Positions 24,809 through 33,093 of a stretch of 64,000 nucleotides of DNA are shown here, piece by piece. Below the pieces are notes generated by a model. The model ran no database searches. It was not told where the DNA came from and worked only from the letters and a program-made list of their open reading frames with translations. This DNA is from an uncultured Planctomycetaceae bacterium (GTDB lineage Bacteria; Planctomycetota; Planctomycetia; Pirellulales; Pirellulaceae), in NCBI GenBank assembly GCA_937862885.1, contig CALMEE010000122.1, positions 93,691 to 157,690 of the forward strand. Direction: 5' to 3'. A program made the position numbers and the translations under genes. Numbering within the stretch: the stretch's first letter is position 1; the number at the start of each line of letters is the position of its first letter.

Positions 24809-25717
24809 TTAACCAATATTCTCGCAAGGTATCGAGCGGTCGATGCGCTTGAGGATTCCCTTTAGCGTGGTGCCTGTGCCCACTTCGTAGAATTTCTCGA
24901 CCCCTTGTTCAACCATGAAGCGAATTGACTGTTCCCAGTAGACCGGGGAACAAACTTGACTCACCAAAATTTTCTTCAATTCGTCGGGAGAACTATGGAT
25001 ATTCGCGTCAACATTTGACACAACCGGAATTTGGGGGGGAACCAAGGACGCTTTCGCCAAAGCGGACTCCAACAGCGGCACGGCAGGACGCATCAGTTCG
25101 GTATGAAAGGCCCCCGCAACCTTGAGTCGTACTACGCGAAAAGCGCCTCGCTCAGAGGCAAGCTGTGACGCGCGCTCGATTGCAGAATTGTGCCCCGAAA
25201 TCGCGATATTGCCTGGACACAAATAGTTGGCAACTTGCAGTACTTCTCCCTCTTCCCTTGCATCGATGCACACCTGTTCAACGGCTTCGGTTTCCATGCC
25301 CAAGACGCTAGCCATTCCACTTTCGACCAAATCAGAGGAAGCTTGCATCGCGTCTCCCCGGCATTGCACGACTCGTAAGCAGTCCTCGAAACTGAGCGAT
25401 CCAGCAACCGCCATCGCAGTGTATTCACCCAAGCTCAACCCGGCCGTGAATGCGATGTCGTCGAATATGGCAGGCATTTCGGCCTTGAGCTTTTCCAAGG
25501 CTGCTATGCTGTGCACAAATAACGCAGGTTGAGAACGATTCGTGTGATGCAGGGTTGCTTCCGGCCCTTCAAAACATAGTTCACTCAGCGAATAACCCAA
25601 GATTTCATCGGCTTTCGAAAAAACTTCGCGCGAAGCCGAAAGTTGATTTGCCAAGTCTTTACCCATACCGAGCGTCTGAGCACCTTGACCGGGAAATAAC
25701 AGCGCTAACTTTGCCAT
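24809..25717 (-). CDS. fabD: Malonyl-CoA:ACP transacylase
   Basis: Loads malonyl groups onto acyl carrier protein, 302 residues. N-terminal LLFPGQGAQTLGMG is the oxyanion-side motif; the active Ser lies in AGLSLGEYTAM (the GLSLGE variant of GHSLGE); the conserved Arg region is around VVQCRGDAMQ; the catalytic His is in VAGAFHTELM; and the C-terminal EVGTGTTLKGILKRI closes the domain. First gene of the fabD-fabG-acpP-fabF set. No fabH, plsX or rpmF neighbour, which often accompany this set, is in the window. Upstream it is divergent from a UDP-glucuronate decarboxylase. Confidence 0.95.
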   Translation of the reverse strand: MAKLALLFPGQGAQTLGMGKDLANQLSASREVFSKADEILGYSLSELCFEGPEATLHHTNRSQPALFVHSIAALEKLKAEMPAIFDDIAFTAGLSLGEYTAMAVAGSLSFEDCLRVVQCRGDAMQASSDLVESGMASVLGMETEAVEQVCIDAREEGEVLQVANYLCPGNIAISGHNSAIERASQLASERGAFRVVRLKVAGAFHTELMRPAVPLLESALAKASLVPPQIPVVSNVDANIHSSPDELKKILVSQVCSPVYWEQSIRFMVEQGVEKFYEVGTGTTLKGILKRIDRSIPCENIG

Positions 25718-25939
25718 TAAATTGAATCGTTATGAATTTGTTTCTATTTTCCAAAAAGAATCGACCGCTGATCAACGCGATCGTAGCCCAGTGTAAGTTG
25801 CACCATGGTAATCGTCAACAACCGGTACGATGTCAGGAATCGCTAGTCTTGTTTTTGCACTTAGACTATATTGACTTGCAAATTAGGCTTCTCGGGTTTC
25901 AAACGCCAACACCTTTTTTCTTTGGAAAATTTAAAGTCG

Positions 25940-26914
25940 ATGTCAAGTTTAAAACGCATTTTAGTCACCGGAGGCGCGGGATTTCTGGGCTCTCACTTGT
26001 GTGAAAGGTTAGTTGAACAAGGGCACGACGTTATTTGCGTCGATAACTTTTTCACCAGCCAAAAAAGTAACATCATGCATCTCTTGGATTTTGCTAACTT
26101 TGAATTATTACGGCATGACATCGTCAATCCGTTTTGGCTCGAAGTCGACCAGATTTACAATTTGGCTTGTCCAGCTGCGCCCGGTCATTACCAATACAAC
26201 CCGATCAAGACGATGAAAACTTCGGTCATTGGTTCGATCAATCTCTTGGGGATGGCGAAACGTTGCAATGCGCGCATCATGCAAGCGTCCACAAGCGAAG
26301 TTTACGGTGATCCGGAAGAACATCCTCAACGCGAGTCGTATCGTGGTAGTGTCAATCCAGTCGGTCCACGCGCGTGCTACGATGAAGGAAAACGTGCGGC
26401 AGAAACGCTTTTTACTGACTACCACCGCATGCACAAACTCGATATTCGAATCGTGCGGATTTTCAACACGTATGGGCCTCGCATGCACCCGTTCGATGGC
26501 CGAGTTGTCTCTAACTTCATTCGACAAGCACTCAACAATGAAGAAATCACTGTGTTCGGTGACGGCTCACAGACGCGATCTTTTTGCTATCGCGATGATC
26601 TTGTCGAGGGGTTTATCCGCTTGATGAATTCCGAGGAGCCCTTGTACTTCCCCATTAATATGGGCAATCCAGGCGAGTACACGATTAAGCAATTGGCCGA
26701 ACTCACGATCGAATTGACAGGCGCCTCCTCCAAGCTTGTTTACAAGGACCTGCCCGCAGATGACCCGACGCGGCGCCGGCCTGATATCAGCCTGGCAAGC
26801 AAACATCTTGCCTGGCATCCCACCGTGCCATTACGGGAAGGATTGAAGAAGACGATCGACTGGTTTAAGACCATCGATCCGGAACATTACCGACCGCCGA
26901 CTCCGAATTATTGA
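25940..26914 (+). CDS. UDP-glucuronate decarboxylase (UDP-xylose synthase type)
   Basis: Extended short-chain dehydrogenase converting UDP-glucuronate to UDP-xylose, 324 residues from the ATG at 25940. The frame opens earlier at 25871, but homology starts with [23 protein letters not shown]-binding GGAGFLGSH, the substrate-side [33 protein letters not shown], and the catalytic YDEGKR (Tyr-x3-Lys) are all present, with NTYGPRMHP and [13 protein letters not shown] after. This is the usual bacterial UXS signature. It provides a pentose donor for surface glycans and fits the glycosyltransferase genes in the 18-31 kb region. No strong ribosome site; GGAAAA lies about 11 bases upstream. Confidence 0.94.
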   Translation: MSSLKRILVTGGAGFLGSHLCERLVEQGHDVICVDNFFTSQKSNIMHLLDFANFELLRHDIVNPFWLEVDQIYNLACPAAPGHYQYNPIKTMKTSVIGSINLLGMAKRCNARIMQASTSEVYGDPEEHPQRESYRGSVNPVGPRACYDEGKRAAETLFTDYHRMHKLDIRIVRIFNTYGPRMHPFDGRVVSNFIRQALNNEEITVFGDGSQTRSFCYRDDLVEGFIRLMNSEEPLYFPINMGNPGEYTIKQLAELTIELTGASSKLVYKDLPADDPTRRRPDISLASKHLAWHPTVPLREGLKKTIDWFKTIDPEHYRPPTPNY

Positions 26915-27019
26915 AAACACAAGTTGATCAATAATGTTCTACCACGAACTGAACGCATCGAGCATCGGTTACATGATCAATGCAAGAGCGATCAATTTCG
27001 AAATTGGTCGTTGAGGGAG

Positions 27020-27454
27020 TCACAGTCCTAAATCCAAACTGCCTTCGCGAAATAATTCCGTTTCGCCGATCGTAACGACGTCACGCGTAAACAGCCGACC
27101 AAAAAAGGTATTATCGGTTATGGGAACTCGCACGGTGACCTTAACCTTGGGCGTGTTATTCGTTATGACGCTAGGCGTTATCGTAATTTGGGTGTTTCGA
27201 GCCCCAGACCGTCTCATCGCCGCCTGCACGGCATGTGTTACATCATCGGCACTCGCCCCCGGAAGGATGCCAACGCGCGCTCCTTCATAGGCTGCTGCAC
27301 CGGCGGCATGACGCAAAAAACTTGCGCGGGCCAGTTCGTAAGTGCCAAACAGGAATAACAAGAATATCGAAAGTGTTAGTGACATCTCTACAGCGACGGC
27401 ACCGCACCGCGTCCTGCGTTTCATTGCTTTTCGGTGAGCACTTTTCATAAGCAT
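27020..27454 (-). CDS. TadE-family pseudopilin-like protein
   Basis: A 144-residue TadE-like protein with a basic N-terminus (KSAHRKAMKRRTRCG), the diagnostic AVAVEMSLTLSIFLLFLFGTYE hydrophobic helix with its Glu after the junction, and FLRHAAGAAAYEGARVG next. The rest is a small beta-rich domain. TadE/TadF minor pseudopilins contribute to tight-adherence (Flp) pili and in planctomycetes occur in many copies without the full pilus locus. It is the last of three similar reverse-strand genes (28668-29114, 27576-28619, this one). No TadA ATPase, CpaB or secretin is in the window. Confidence 0.87.
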   Translation of the reverse strand: MLMKSAHRKAMKRRTRCGAVAVEMSLTLSIFLLFLFGTYELARASFLRHAAGAAAYEGARVGILPGASADDVTHAVQAAMRRSGARNTQITITPSVITNNTPKVKVTVRVPITDNTFFGRLFTRDVVTIGETELFREGSLDLGL

Positions 27455-27575
27455 GAGTTTATTTTGGTGATATTTCAGGAAACGTTTTGTGGCGAGTCGT
27501 TCTGAATACTTCGCCCAACTTTGAGTGCCTGCTTTGCATTGTGAAATTCACAGTAGCACGGGAAGACTTGCCATC

Positions 27576-28619
27576 TCACTCAATGAGCACAATTGGTAAC
27601 AGACGCGCCATGTCACGGAACGCATCAACAAGGTCAGCATTGGTTTCGGCATGCAAATAAATGCCCCCGGTTTGTTGCGCGACTTGCTGCATGAGGCTGC
27701 GGTTCGCGCTTGGGCTGAAAGTGATCGTGTGAACAGTGATATTTGCAGCGGAAGCCTGTTGAACCGCCACTAGAGGGCTAACCCCTCGATTGTGAATCCC
27801 ATCGGTCATCACGATCATAATCCGTTGTGCGTTTGACCGCGCAAGCGGATCGCTAAATGTACTCAAGCCCATGAGAATCCCCTCGCCGATTGCCGTGAAA
27901 CCGTTCGGCGTTGCATTGGCAAAAGCATTTCTGACCGATTGATGATTTGGCGTCATCGGGTGGAGCTTTGTCGAATTGGTGCTGTATACCGACAGTGATA
28001 TTTGATCGCGCTGCCCCGATTGCTCAAGCTCGAACAGGAAGATGTTGAACGCATCGCGCAAAGCGTCGAAACGCCCAAAACTCGACATCGAACCAGACAC
28101 GTCCAAGACCAAGGCAATATCTCGACTTGCTCGCGTTGAAGCGGCCGTAATCATCGGCTCAAATTCGGTCACGCCGAAGATTGGGCCAAACAACATGGGA
28201 ACCGAACCACTCAAAGAGTTTTGGGTTCGATCACCGGTAACCCGCACGGTATCGAACGGTTGTTGGTTGGGGACAAACTCAATTTTTCCATTACTGCTGC
28301 GGAGGTTTCCTCCAAACTCGATGTCCGTACCTCGGAGTTGCAAAGGTTTTCCTGCCACGACATTCTGCGAGGCAATATCGATTGCTGCTTGACGCGCGAG
28401 GTCGACATTGCCAGTTCGACTAAGGGCTTCTGAACCCGCTCTGGCAGCTGCATCGGTCGCTGTTCTCAATTCAGCTCGAGTCACATGAATATGCGCGAAG
28501 TCAATCGCGAATGCTGCGGCAACCAGCAAGATGACAATGGTTATTGCGACAAAGACCATCATGGCTCCATCGCGATTGCCGTATTTTTGGGACCGTTTGA
28601 TTTGGCTTTGATTAGTCAT
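27576..28619 (-). CDS. TadG-like protein with von Willebrand factor A domain
   Basis: A 347-residue protein: an N-terminal TadG/TadE-type helix (MVFVAITIVILLVAAAFAIDF, about residues 21-41), the conserved RAELRTATDAAARAGSEAL stretch that follows it, a beta-rich region, then a VWA domain from about residue 165. The metal-binding site is visible as DVSGS (about 173-177), a Thr in GFTAIGEG and an Asp in MTDGIHN. VWA-bearing TadG proteins are thought to be pilus-associated or envelope adhesins. It is 48 bases downstream of the first TadE gene, so the three are likely one transcript. Localisation: inner-membrane anchored, domain outside. Confidence 0.88.
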   Translation of the reverse strand: MTNQSQIKRSQKYGNRDGAMMVFVAITIVILLVAAAFAIDFAHIHVTRAELRTATDAAARAGSEALSRTGNVDLARQAAIDIASQNVVAGKPLQLRGTDIEFGGNLRSSNGKIEFVPNQQPFDTVRVTGDRTQNSLSGSVPMLFGPIFGVTEFEPMITAASTRASRDIALVLDVSGSMSSFGRFDALRDAFNIFLFELEQSGQRDQISLSVYSTNSTKLHPMTPNHQSVRNAFANATPNGFTAIGEGILMGLSTFSDPLARSNAQRIMIVMTDGIHNRGVSPLVAVQQASAANITVHTITFSPSANRSLMQQVAQQTGGIYLHAETNADLVDAFRDMARLLPIVLIE

Positions 28620-28667
28620 GATATTTACGGTATCGAGTGCATGAAAGTGAACACAAGCAAATCGGAG

Positions 28668-29114
28668 CTATTCCTTAATCATCGCTGCCTGTCCGCTCAA
28701 ACCGATGCCATTGAACGGAGGGATATTGAACAGCGTGTTGTCACGTCCAGTCGCAGTGACACTGACGCGGACAACTTGTCCTCTGGTAACAGCGGAGACA
28801 TCAGGAGGATCAAACACAACTTCGATATTGGCGATACGCCGACCGCTCGCTACGTTTTTGGCCGCAATCTCAGCTGTCGCATTTGTTCCGTTGCGGTGAG
28901 CAGCGACTTTTGCGGATTCGTAGGCAGCCTGTACCAATGCCTGACGTTTAAAGAGCATATTTGACGACTCGAATGTCCCCATCACGATCAAAATGATGAC
29001 AGGTAAACAAACCGTTAATTCCACGATGGCGGCCGCTCGTCGATTTGCCCTCTTGGAAATGGGCTTGCAAGTTCGCCTAGCATAGAGATTTGAATTCACT
29101 GATTGGCTAGTCAT
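28668..29114 (-). CDS. TadE-family pseudopilin-like protein
   Basis: A 148-residue TadE-like protein. The basic N-terminus (ARRTCKPISKRANRRAAA) precedes IVELTVCLPVIILIVMGTFESSN, with the typical Glu in the helix, then LFKRQALVQAAYESAKVAA. The C-terminal part is beta-rich with RVSVTATGRDNTLFNIPPF. The matching segment of the 27020-27454 protein (VPITDNTFFGR) suggests the two are paralogues, a local duplication flanking the VWA/TadG gene. First gene of the likely three-gene operon. Confidence 0.87.
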   Translation of the reverse strand: MTSQSVNSNLYARRTCKPISKRANRRAAAIVELTVCLPVIILIVMGTFESSNMLFKRQALVQAAYESAKVAAHRNGTNATAEIAAKNVASGRRIANIEVVFDPPDVSAVTRGQVVRVSVTATGRDNTLFNIPPFNGIGLSGQAAMIKE

Positions 29115-29295
29115 TTTCGTTGTGTCAAATTGGTGGATTGGTTGGTGAACGAATAACGTCGAAACATCAACGATTGAACCTCAATGGATGTTCATGCTGC
29201 ACGCTCGCTTGGAGCCGGCATGAACAAAATTCATTTTTGTGTAACCGAATTGTGACCTGCTGATCGATGCCGCGCGTCGGCGAATTGTCATTGCC

Positions 29296-29760
29296 CTACG
29301 CGTTCACTTCGACTTGATTCGAGTTCTTATTGTCCAGTGACTCACAGCTAGTAGTCTCAACTCTCTGCATTTTCTCGACGATCTGATTGAACTCGGTAGC
29401 GGCGTCAGCCCAGAAGTCATTGTCTCTGAACTTGAGAGGTGCAGCAGTCCCAGTTGCCGCCAGTTCTCGCATGGCTTTGCGCAGGCGGTATACGGGTCCG
29501 ACAAAGCGGTTGCTAAAGCGAATCGTGTCCAACATGAAGGCGGGCAACAGAGAGATCATCGTAAGCCCCAACAAGAAGTTTTGACGAAAAGCGTCGGAGA
29601 ACCGGTCGCTCAACGACTTTTCGGGGGACTCCAGCAATATATTGAAAAAGGCAATCGTCAACATCAGCACCGCAAAAAAGATTAGCCAATGAAACATGAC
29701 GCGACGTATCAAGCGCCCTTGCACTTTCGCGTCAATTAGATGTTGTTTGCGCTTAGACAT
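29296..29760 (-). CDS. Two-pass membrane protein with HAMP-like linker
   Basis: A 154-residue protein with membrane segments at about residues 24-46 and 66-82, followed by a HAMP-like stretch (RFVGPVYRLRKAMRELAA) and a helical tail ending in FNQIVEKMQRVE. It has no kinase, cyclase or chemoreceptor output domain. Such stand-alone membrane-HAMP proteins are known in planctomycetes; their role is not established. It lies upstream of the TadE/TadG set on the same strand, with a gap of about 180 bases, so cotranscription is possible but not clear. Confidence 0.8.
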   Translation of the reverse strand: MSKRKQHLIDAKVQGRLIRRVMFHWLIFFAVLMLTIAFFNILLESPEKSLSDRFSDAFRQNFLLGLTMISLLPAFMLDTIRFSNRFVGPVYRLRKAMRELAATGTAAPLKFRDNDFWADAATEFNQIVEKMQRVETTSCESLDNKNSNQVEVNA

Positions 29761-30217
29761 TTGTTCAACCTAAAATCAAAAGTTTGCGATATATGGCGAG
29801 AGTTGAACCGCCATTACAATTTCCTGTAAGAAATTTAGGTCAGACCAGGTGATTTCAAAAATAATTGCGAGCAAACATCGAGACACGGCGGCATTGCCGA
29901 CGCTACAATCGGCAAGATCGTTACAACAACTTTGCGCGGCCAGTAGTTCACTGTTAAACGATCGTGCGTTTGTTGATGGGTAACTGAGGAAACGGGCTAG
30001 GCTTGCGGGTGGGGAAAACAACGACTTCGCAATCGAACTGCGGTGGGGCCGGATGCCGCCAGACTTTGAATCACCGCTGCGGGTGGCCCACGGCTGGAAA
30101 AACGGCTGCGCGGCCAAAGTGATGCCACGCAGAAATATCCCTAGATTGGTGAGAAAACTGAGATAGCGGGATTTGCAGGTCGGTGCGCTTCTGAATCAGA
30201 TGTGCTGCATAGCGATA
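29761..30217. other. Intergenic region
   Basis: About 457 bases upstream of the HAMP-like gene. A 113-codon reverse frame (29776-30117) has low-complexity, non-protein-like composition and no ribosome site, and is judged spurious. No terminator or RNA was recognised. Confidence 0.4.
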
Positions 30218-31069
30218 TTACGCGACTTGCCGTGTCACGCGACGTTGCATGGAAGCGGCGTGCTGATCCGTGGTCTCAGATTCGTCAAATTCTTTAGGCA
30301 AGGGTTGCGGCAGACTGTGATAAAGTTCCCACAACCTAGCTTGCTTCATAAAGGAATAGAAAGCCGCCATCCAAGCTAATTGCAAACCTGCTTTCCCATC
30401 CAAAATTCCCAGCTGCAAAATATATTCTCGAAAGAACCGGAACGCAGGACGTACCAGCAGTTTAAAGTAAGAAGGTTTTATACCTTGTTCGTACCATTGC
30501 TCGGCTTGCAAAGTCGTATAGCGATGATACTTCATCAGGATTTGGTCGTAGTTCCAAACGGAGTAGTGCAAGAATTTCGCCCGCAAGGTTTCCACTTTAT
30601 TTGTGGGGATAATCGTTTGGGCGTGGTCGCCAGGCCCCTCGCAGTAGCCGATATCCCGTCGGAATAATCTTAGGACGGCATCAGTCCTTGCGTCTCCCCA
30701 ATAAAGCCGGTGCCCCATGAAATGGTTGTCGCGGTAAATCCAATAACCGTCGGCAGTCGGACCTCGGTCTAGCACCAGTCGAATTTCTTCGGCCAGTTCC
30801 TTAGTAACTCGTTCGTCGGCATCCACGACAAGGATCCACTCATTTTTCGCCTGTGGACAGGCCCAGTTTTTGAAGTCTCCCGACGTAATGTACTCGCGTT
30901 GGATGATCCTGGTTTTCGGATATTGTCGACTGATTTCAATTGTGCGGTCCGTTGAACCCGAATCAGCGATCAAGATCTCGTCCGCGAGGTCCAAAAAACT
31001 CTCGATACATGCGCCAATATTGTCCTGCTCATTTTTGCAAGGAACAATAACTGTCAATGGACGAAACAC
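30218..31069 (-). CDS. Glycosyltransferase family 2 (WaaE/KdtX-like)
   Basis: A 283-residue inverting glycosyltransferase of GT-A fold. N-terminal LTVIVPCKNEQDNIGACIES, ADSGSTDRTIEI and the metal-binding DxD (VVDADERV near residues 78-85) identify the family. The KNEQDNI and DYKNW-like FKNWACPQAKNEW segments are typical of the WaaE/KdtX lipopolysaccharide-core branch. The C-terminal half is basic and amphipathic (RPAFRFFREYILQLG), consistent with membrane association. The start is a GTG with GGGAG about eight bases upstream. It probably glycosylates lipid A core or another surface lipid; acceptor unknown. Confidence 0.9.
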   Translation of the reverse strand: MFRPLTVIVPCKNEQDNIGACIESFLDLADEILIADSGSTDRTIEISRQYPKTRIIQREYITSGDFKNWACPQAKNEWILVVDADERVTKELAEEIRLVLDRGPTADGYWIYRDNHFMGHRLYWGDARTDAVLRLFRRDIGYCEGPGDHAQTIIPTNKVETLRAKFLHYSVWNYDQILMKYHRYTTLQAEQWYEQGIKPSYFKLLVRPAFRFFREYILQLGILDGKAGLQLAWMAAFYSFMKQARLWELYHSLPQPLPKEFDESETTDQHAASMQRRVTRQVA

Positions 31070-31592
31070 AATGAAACTCCCGAGCCTTCTGACGACTGCT
31101 TGTTGAAAGTCGTCTATTTAAATGATGCCAAAACTAGTCGTTAAAGTCTGATCTCAGAAAACAGTGTTAAGAAAGGACCGAATTCTGATTCGCGGAAGAA
31201 ACTAGAGATTTCGTGCTTTTGCGTCAAATCCATTCTGCTCATTTGCCAGCGAAAATACCTTCAAAGAAAATTCTCGCTAGCAATGAAGCTGGACCTACCT
31301 CGATGAAATTGCCAACGAATCAATTTTTTCCGCATAAGTTTCGTCACAAAGGCTCAAATAAATTTGGTGATTGCCAAACTGGTCACTTCAAATACTTTCG
31401 TTTGTGAATTACCCTAAATAATCAAGTGAAACCCATGGATTCGCTGGATCAATCTTGTTAATCGGACGTCAAACTTCTTCCGTTTTTTCGGCGGAATTCG
31501 ACTGAACCGATGCTAGTGCGGTCACATTTGTATCGATAGATGCTAATCTCATTTTTGGCAAACTTCTTCCCCGTCCTGAATTAGACAACTCG
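31070..31592. other. Intergenic region between divergent genes
   Basis: About 520 bases between the GT2 gene and the TPR gene, divergently transcribed and AT-rich. A 64-codon forward frame at 31213-31407 has no recognisable features. Both promoters should be here; none was confidently read. Confidence 0.4.
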
Positions 31593-33026
31593 ATGAAATT
31601 ATTCGAAATTCAAAGCATAACGTTGTTCAATATATTGCAGTTTATCTTCAGTTTTGCGGTCTTCGCGGAAACTGTCGCACACGCGCAAACGGTAGGTGAG
31701 CGAGTATTCGTGACGACAACCTCCGATACGAGAATTCGAGACCGCGTTGTCGGCAAAGTCTATGGTTCGTCGATTTATACAGTGACTCATGTCGAAGGAA
31801 ATTGGCTGGCACTTCGAGGCGTCGAAGGTTGGTTGCAATCCCGTTTTGTATTGTCACTTGATGAAGCGATTGAACAAATGAGTCAAAGAGTTGGCCGTAA
31901 CCAAACGGATGCTGAAGCTTTGGCAACTCGAGGAATGCTGTTTTTGGAGCAGAGAGATTATGCCAAAGCATTTCACGATCTGAACGCGGCATTGCAGGTC
32001 AATTCGAAATTAGCGCAAGCGTGGAATAATCGCGGCTTGGCCTTATGGGGACAGGGACAACCTCAACTGGCAATCAAAGATCTTGAGATGGCCGTCAGTC
32101 TAGCTCCGAAGTTCACTGATGCCTATTACAACTTAGGCGCCATCTATTATGACGGGGGCAATTTCGCAAAGGCGATCGAGTACTACGACAAAGCGATTGG
32201 GTTGGCACCGAAAAACGCTCAGTATTATTTGAATCGCGGAAGTGCCAAACTCGAATGGGGAAAGACAGCTGAAGCGTTGGCGGACTACAACCGAGCCTTA
32301 GAAATTGATAATCGCATGGCGATGGCTCATCTGGGGAGAAGCAATGTTTACATCATGCAAGAGAATTGGAAGTTGGCGCGGGAAAATGCGGACGCAGCAA
32401 TCAAACTTGATCCGAAATTAGCGATGGCCTTCAACAAGCGAGGCTGGATTCACACCTCGGAAGGCGAACACGAAAAAGCCCTTGAGGATTTGAATTTGGC
32501 TATCAGCCTCGATGGCACGATGGTTGAAGCATACAATAATCGTGGGGTTGTCAGAGCGAAGTTGAACAAGTTTGAGGATGCGATCGCCGATTTTTCGAAA
32601 GCAATTCAGTTGGATTCTGGAAATGCATTGGCAACCATGAATCGCGGCAAATCCCATTTCAGTCTGGGCAATCTAGCGAAGGCAAATGAGGACTTGTCGC
32701 GAGCGGTCGAAATGAGCCCTGAACTCGAACAGGCGCTAAATGCTTACGCTTGGTTCCTGAGCACCGTTTCTGCCAGCGAATTTCAAAATGCGGAAAAGGC
32801 GATTGAACTCGCGAAACAGGCTTGCCAATTATCGCAGTGGAAGAATGCGGACTTGGTCGACACATTGGCTGCTGGCTATGCAGCGGGAGGAGATTTCGAG
32901 AATGCCGTCAAGACCCAGCGAGATGCCATTTCATTGGCCAAAACTGCTGAACAGCGTACTAAATTCGGGGAACGGCTGAAACTTTATGAAAACCAACAGG
33001 CGTTTCACTCGGATATCGGAAAGTAG
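31593..33026 (+). CDS. Secreted SH3-like and tetratricopeptide repeat protein
   Basis: A 477-residue exported protein. A signal sequence (core NILQFIFSFAVFAETVAHAQ, cleavage near residue 32) is followed by an SH3-like domain (about 37-90, with VVGKVYGSSIYTVTHVEGNWL and GWLQSRFV). TPR units then run from about residue 100 to 400, with clear consensus such as AWNNRGLALWGQGQPQLAI, AYYNLGAIYYDGGNFAKAI, YYLNRGSAKLEWGKTAEAL and AYNNRGVVRAKLNKFEDAI. A TPR array is a protein-binding scaffold, probably in the periplasm. The closest neighbour, an HTTM protein, is convergent, so no operon link is seen. Partner unknown. Confidence 0.9.
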   Translation: MKLFEIQSITLFNILQFIFSFAVFAETVAHAQTVGERVFVTTTSDTRIRDRVVGKVYGSSIYTVTHVEGNWLALRGVEGWLQSRFVLSLDEAIEQMSQRVGRNQTDAEALATRGMLFLEQRDYAKAFHDLNAALQVNSKLAQAWNNRGLALWGQGQPQLAIKDLEMAVSLAPKFTDAYYNLGAIYYDGGNFAKAIEYYDKAIGLAPKNAQYYLNRGSAKLEWGKTAEALADYNRALEIDNRMAMAHLGRSNVYIMQENWKLARENADAAIKLDPKLAMAFNKRGWIHTSEGEHEKALEDLNLAISLDGTMVEAYNNRGVVRAKLNKFEDAIADFSKAIQLDSGNALATMNRGKSHFSLGNLAKANEDLSRAVEMSPELEQALNAYAWFLSTVSASEFQNAEKAIELAKQACQLSQWKNADLVDTLAAGYAAGGDFENAVKTQRDAISLAKTAEQRTKFGERLKLYENQQAFHSDIGK

Positions 33027-33093
33027 ATGGTGCTGTTTCCGTCCACTCATTCGAGTCAGGCGCGAATTCGGCGTGGTAAGAACTCAGCCCACT

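Noticed and set aside
28485..28964. 159-codon forward frame across the TadE/TadG junction
   Set aside because: Antisense to two strongly supported TadE/TadG genes.
29776..30117. 113-codon reverse frame upstream of the HAMP-like gene
   Set aside because: Composition not protein-like, no start-site support.
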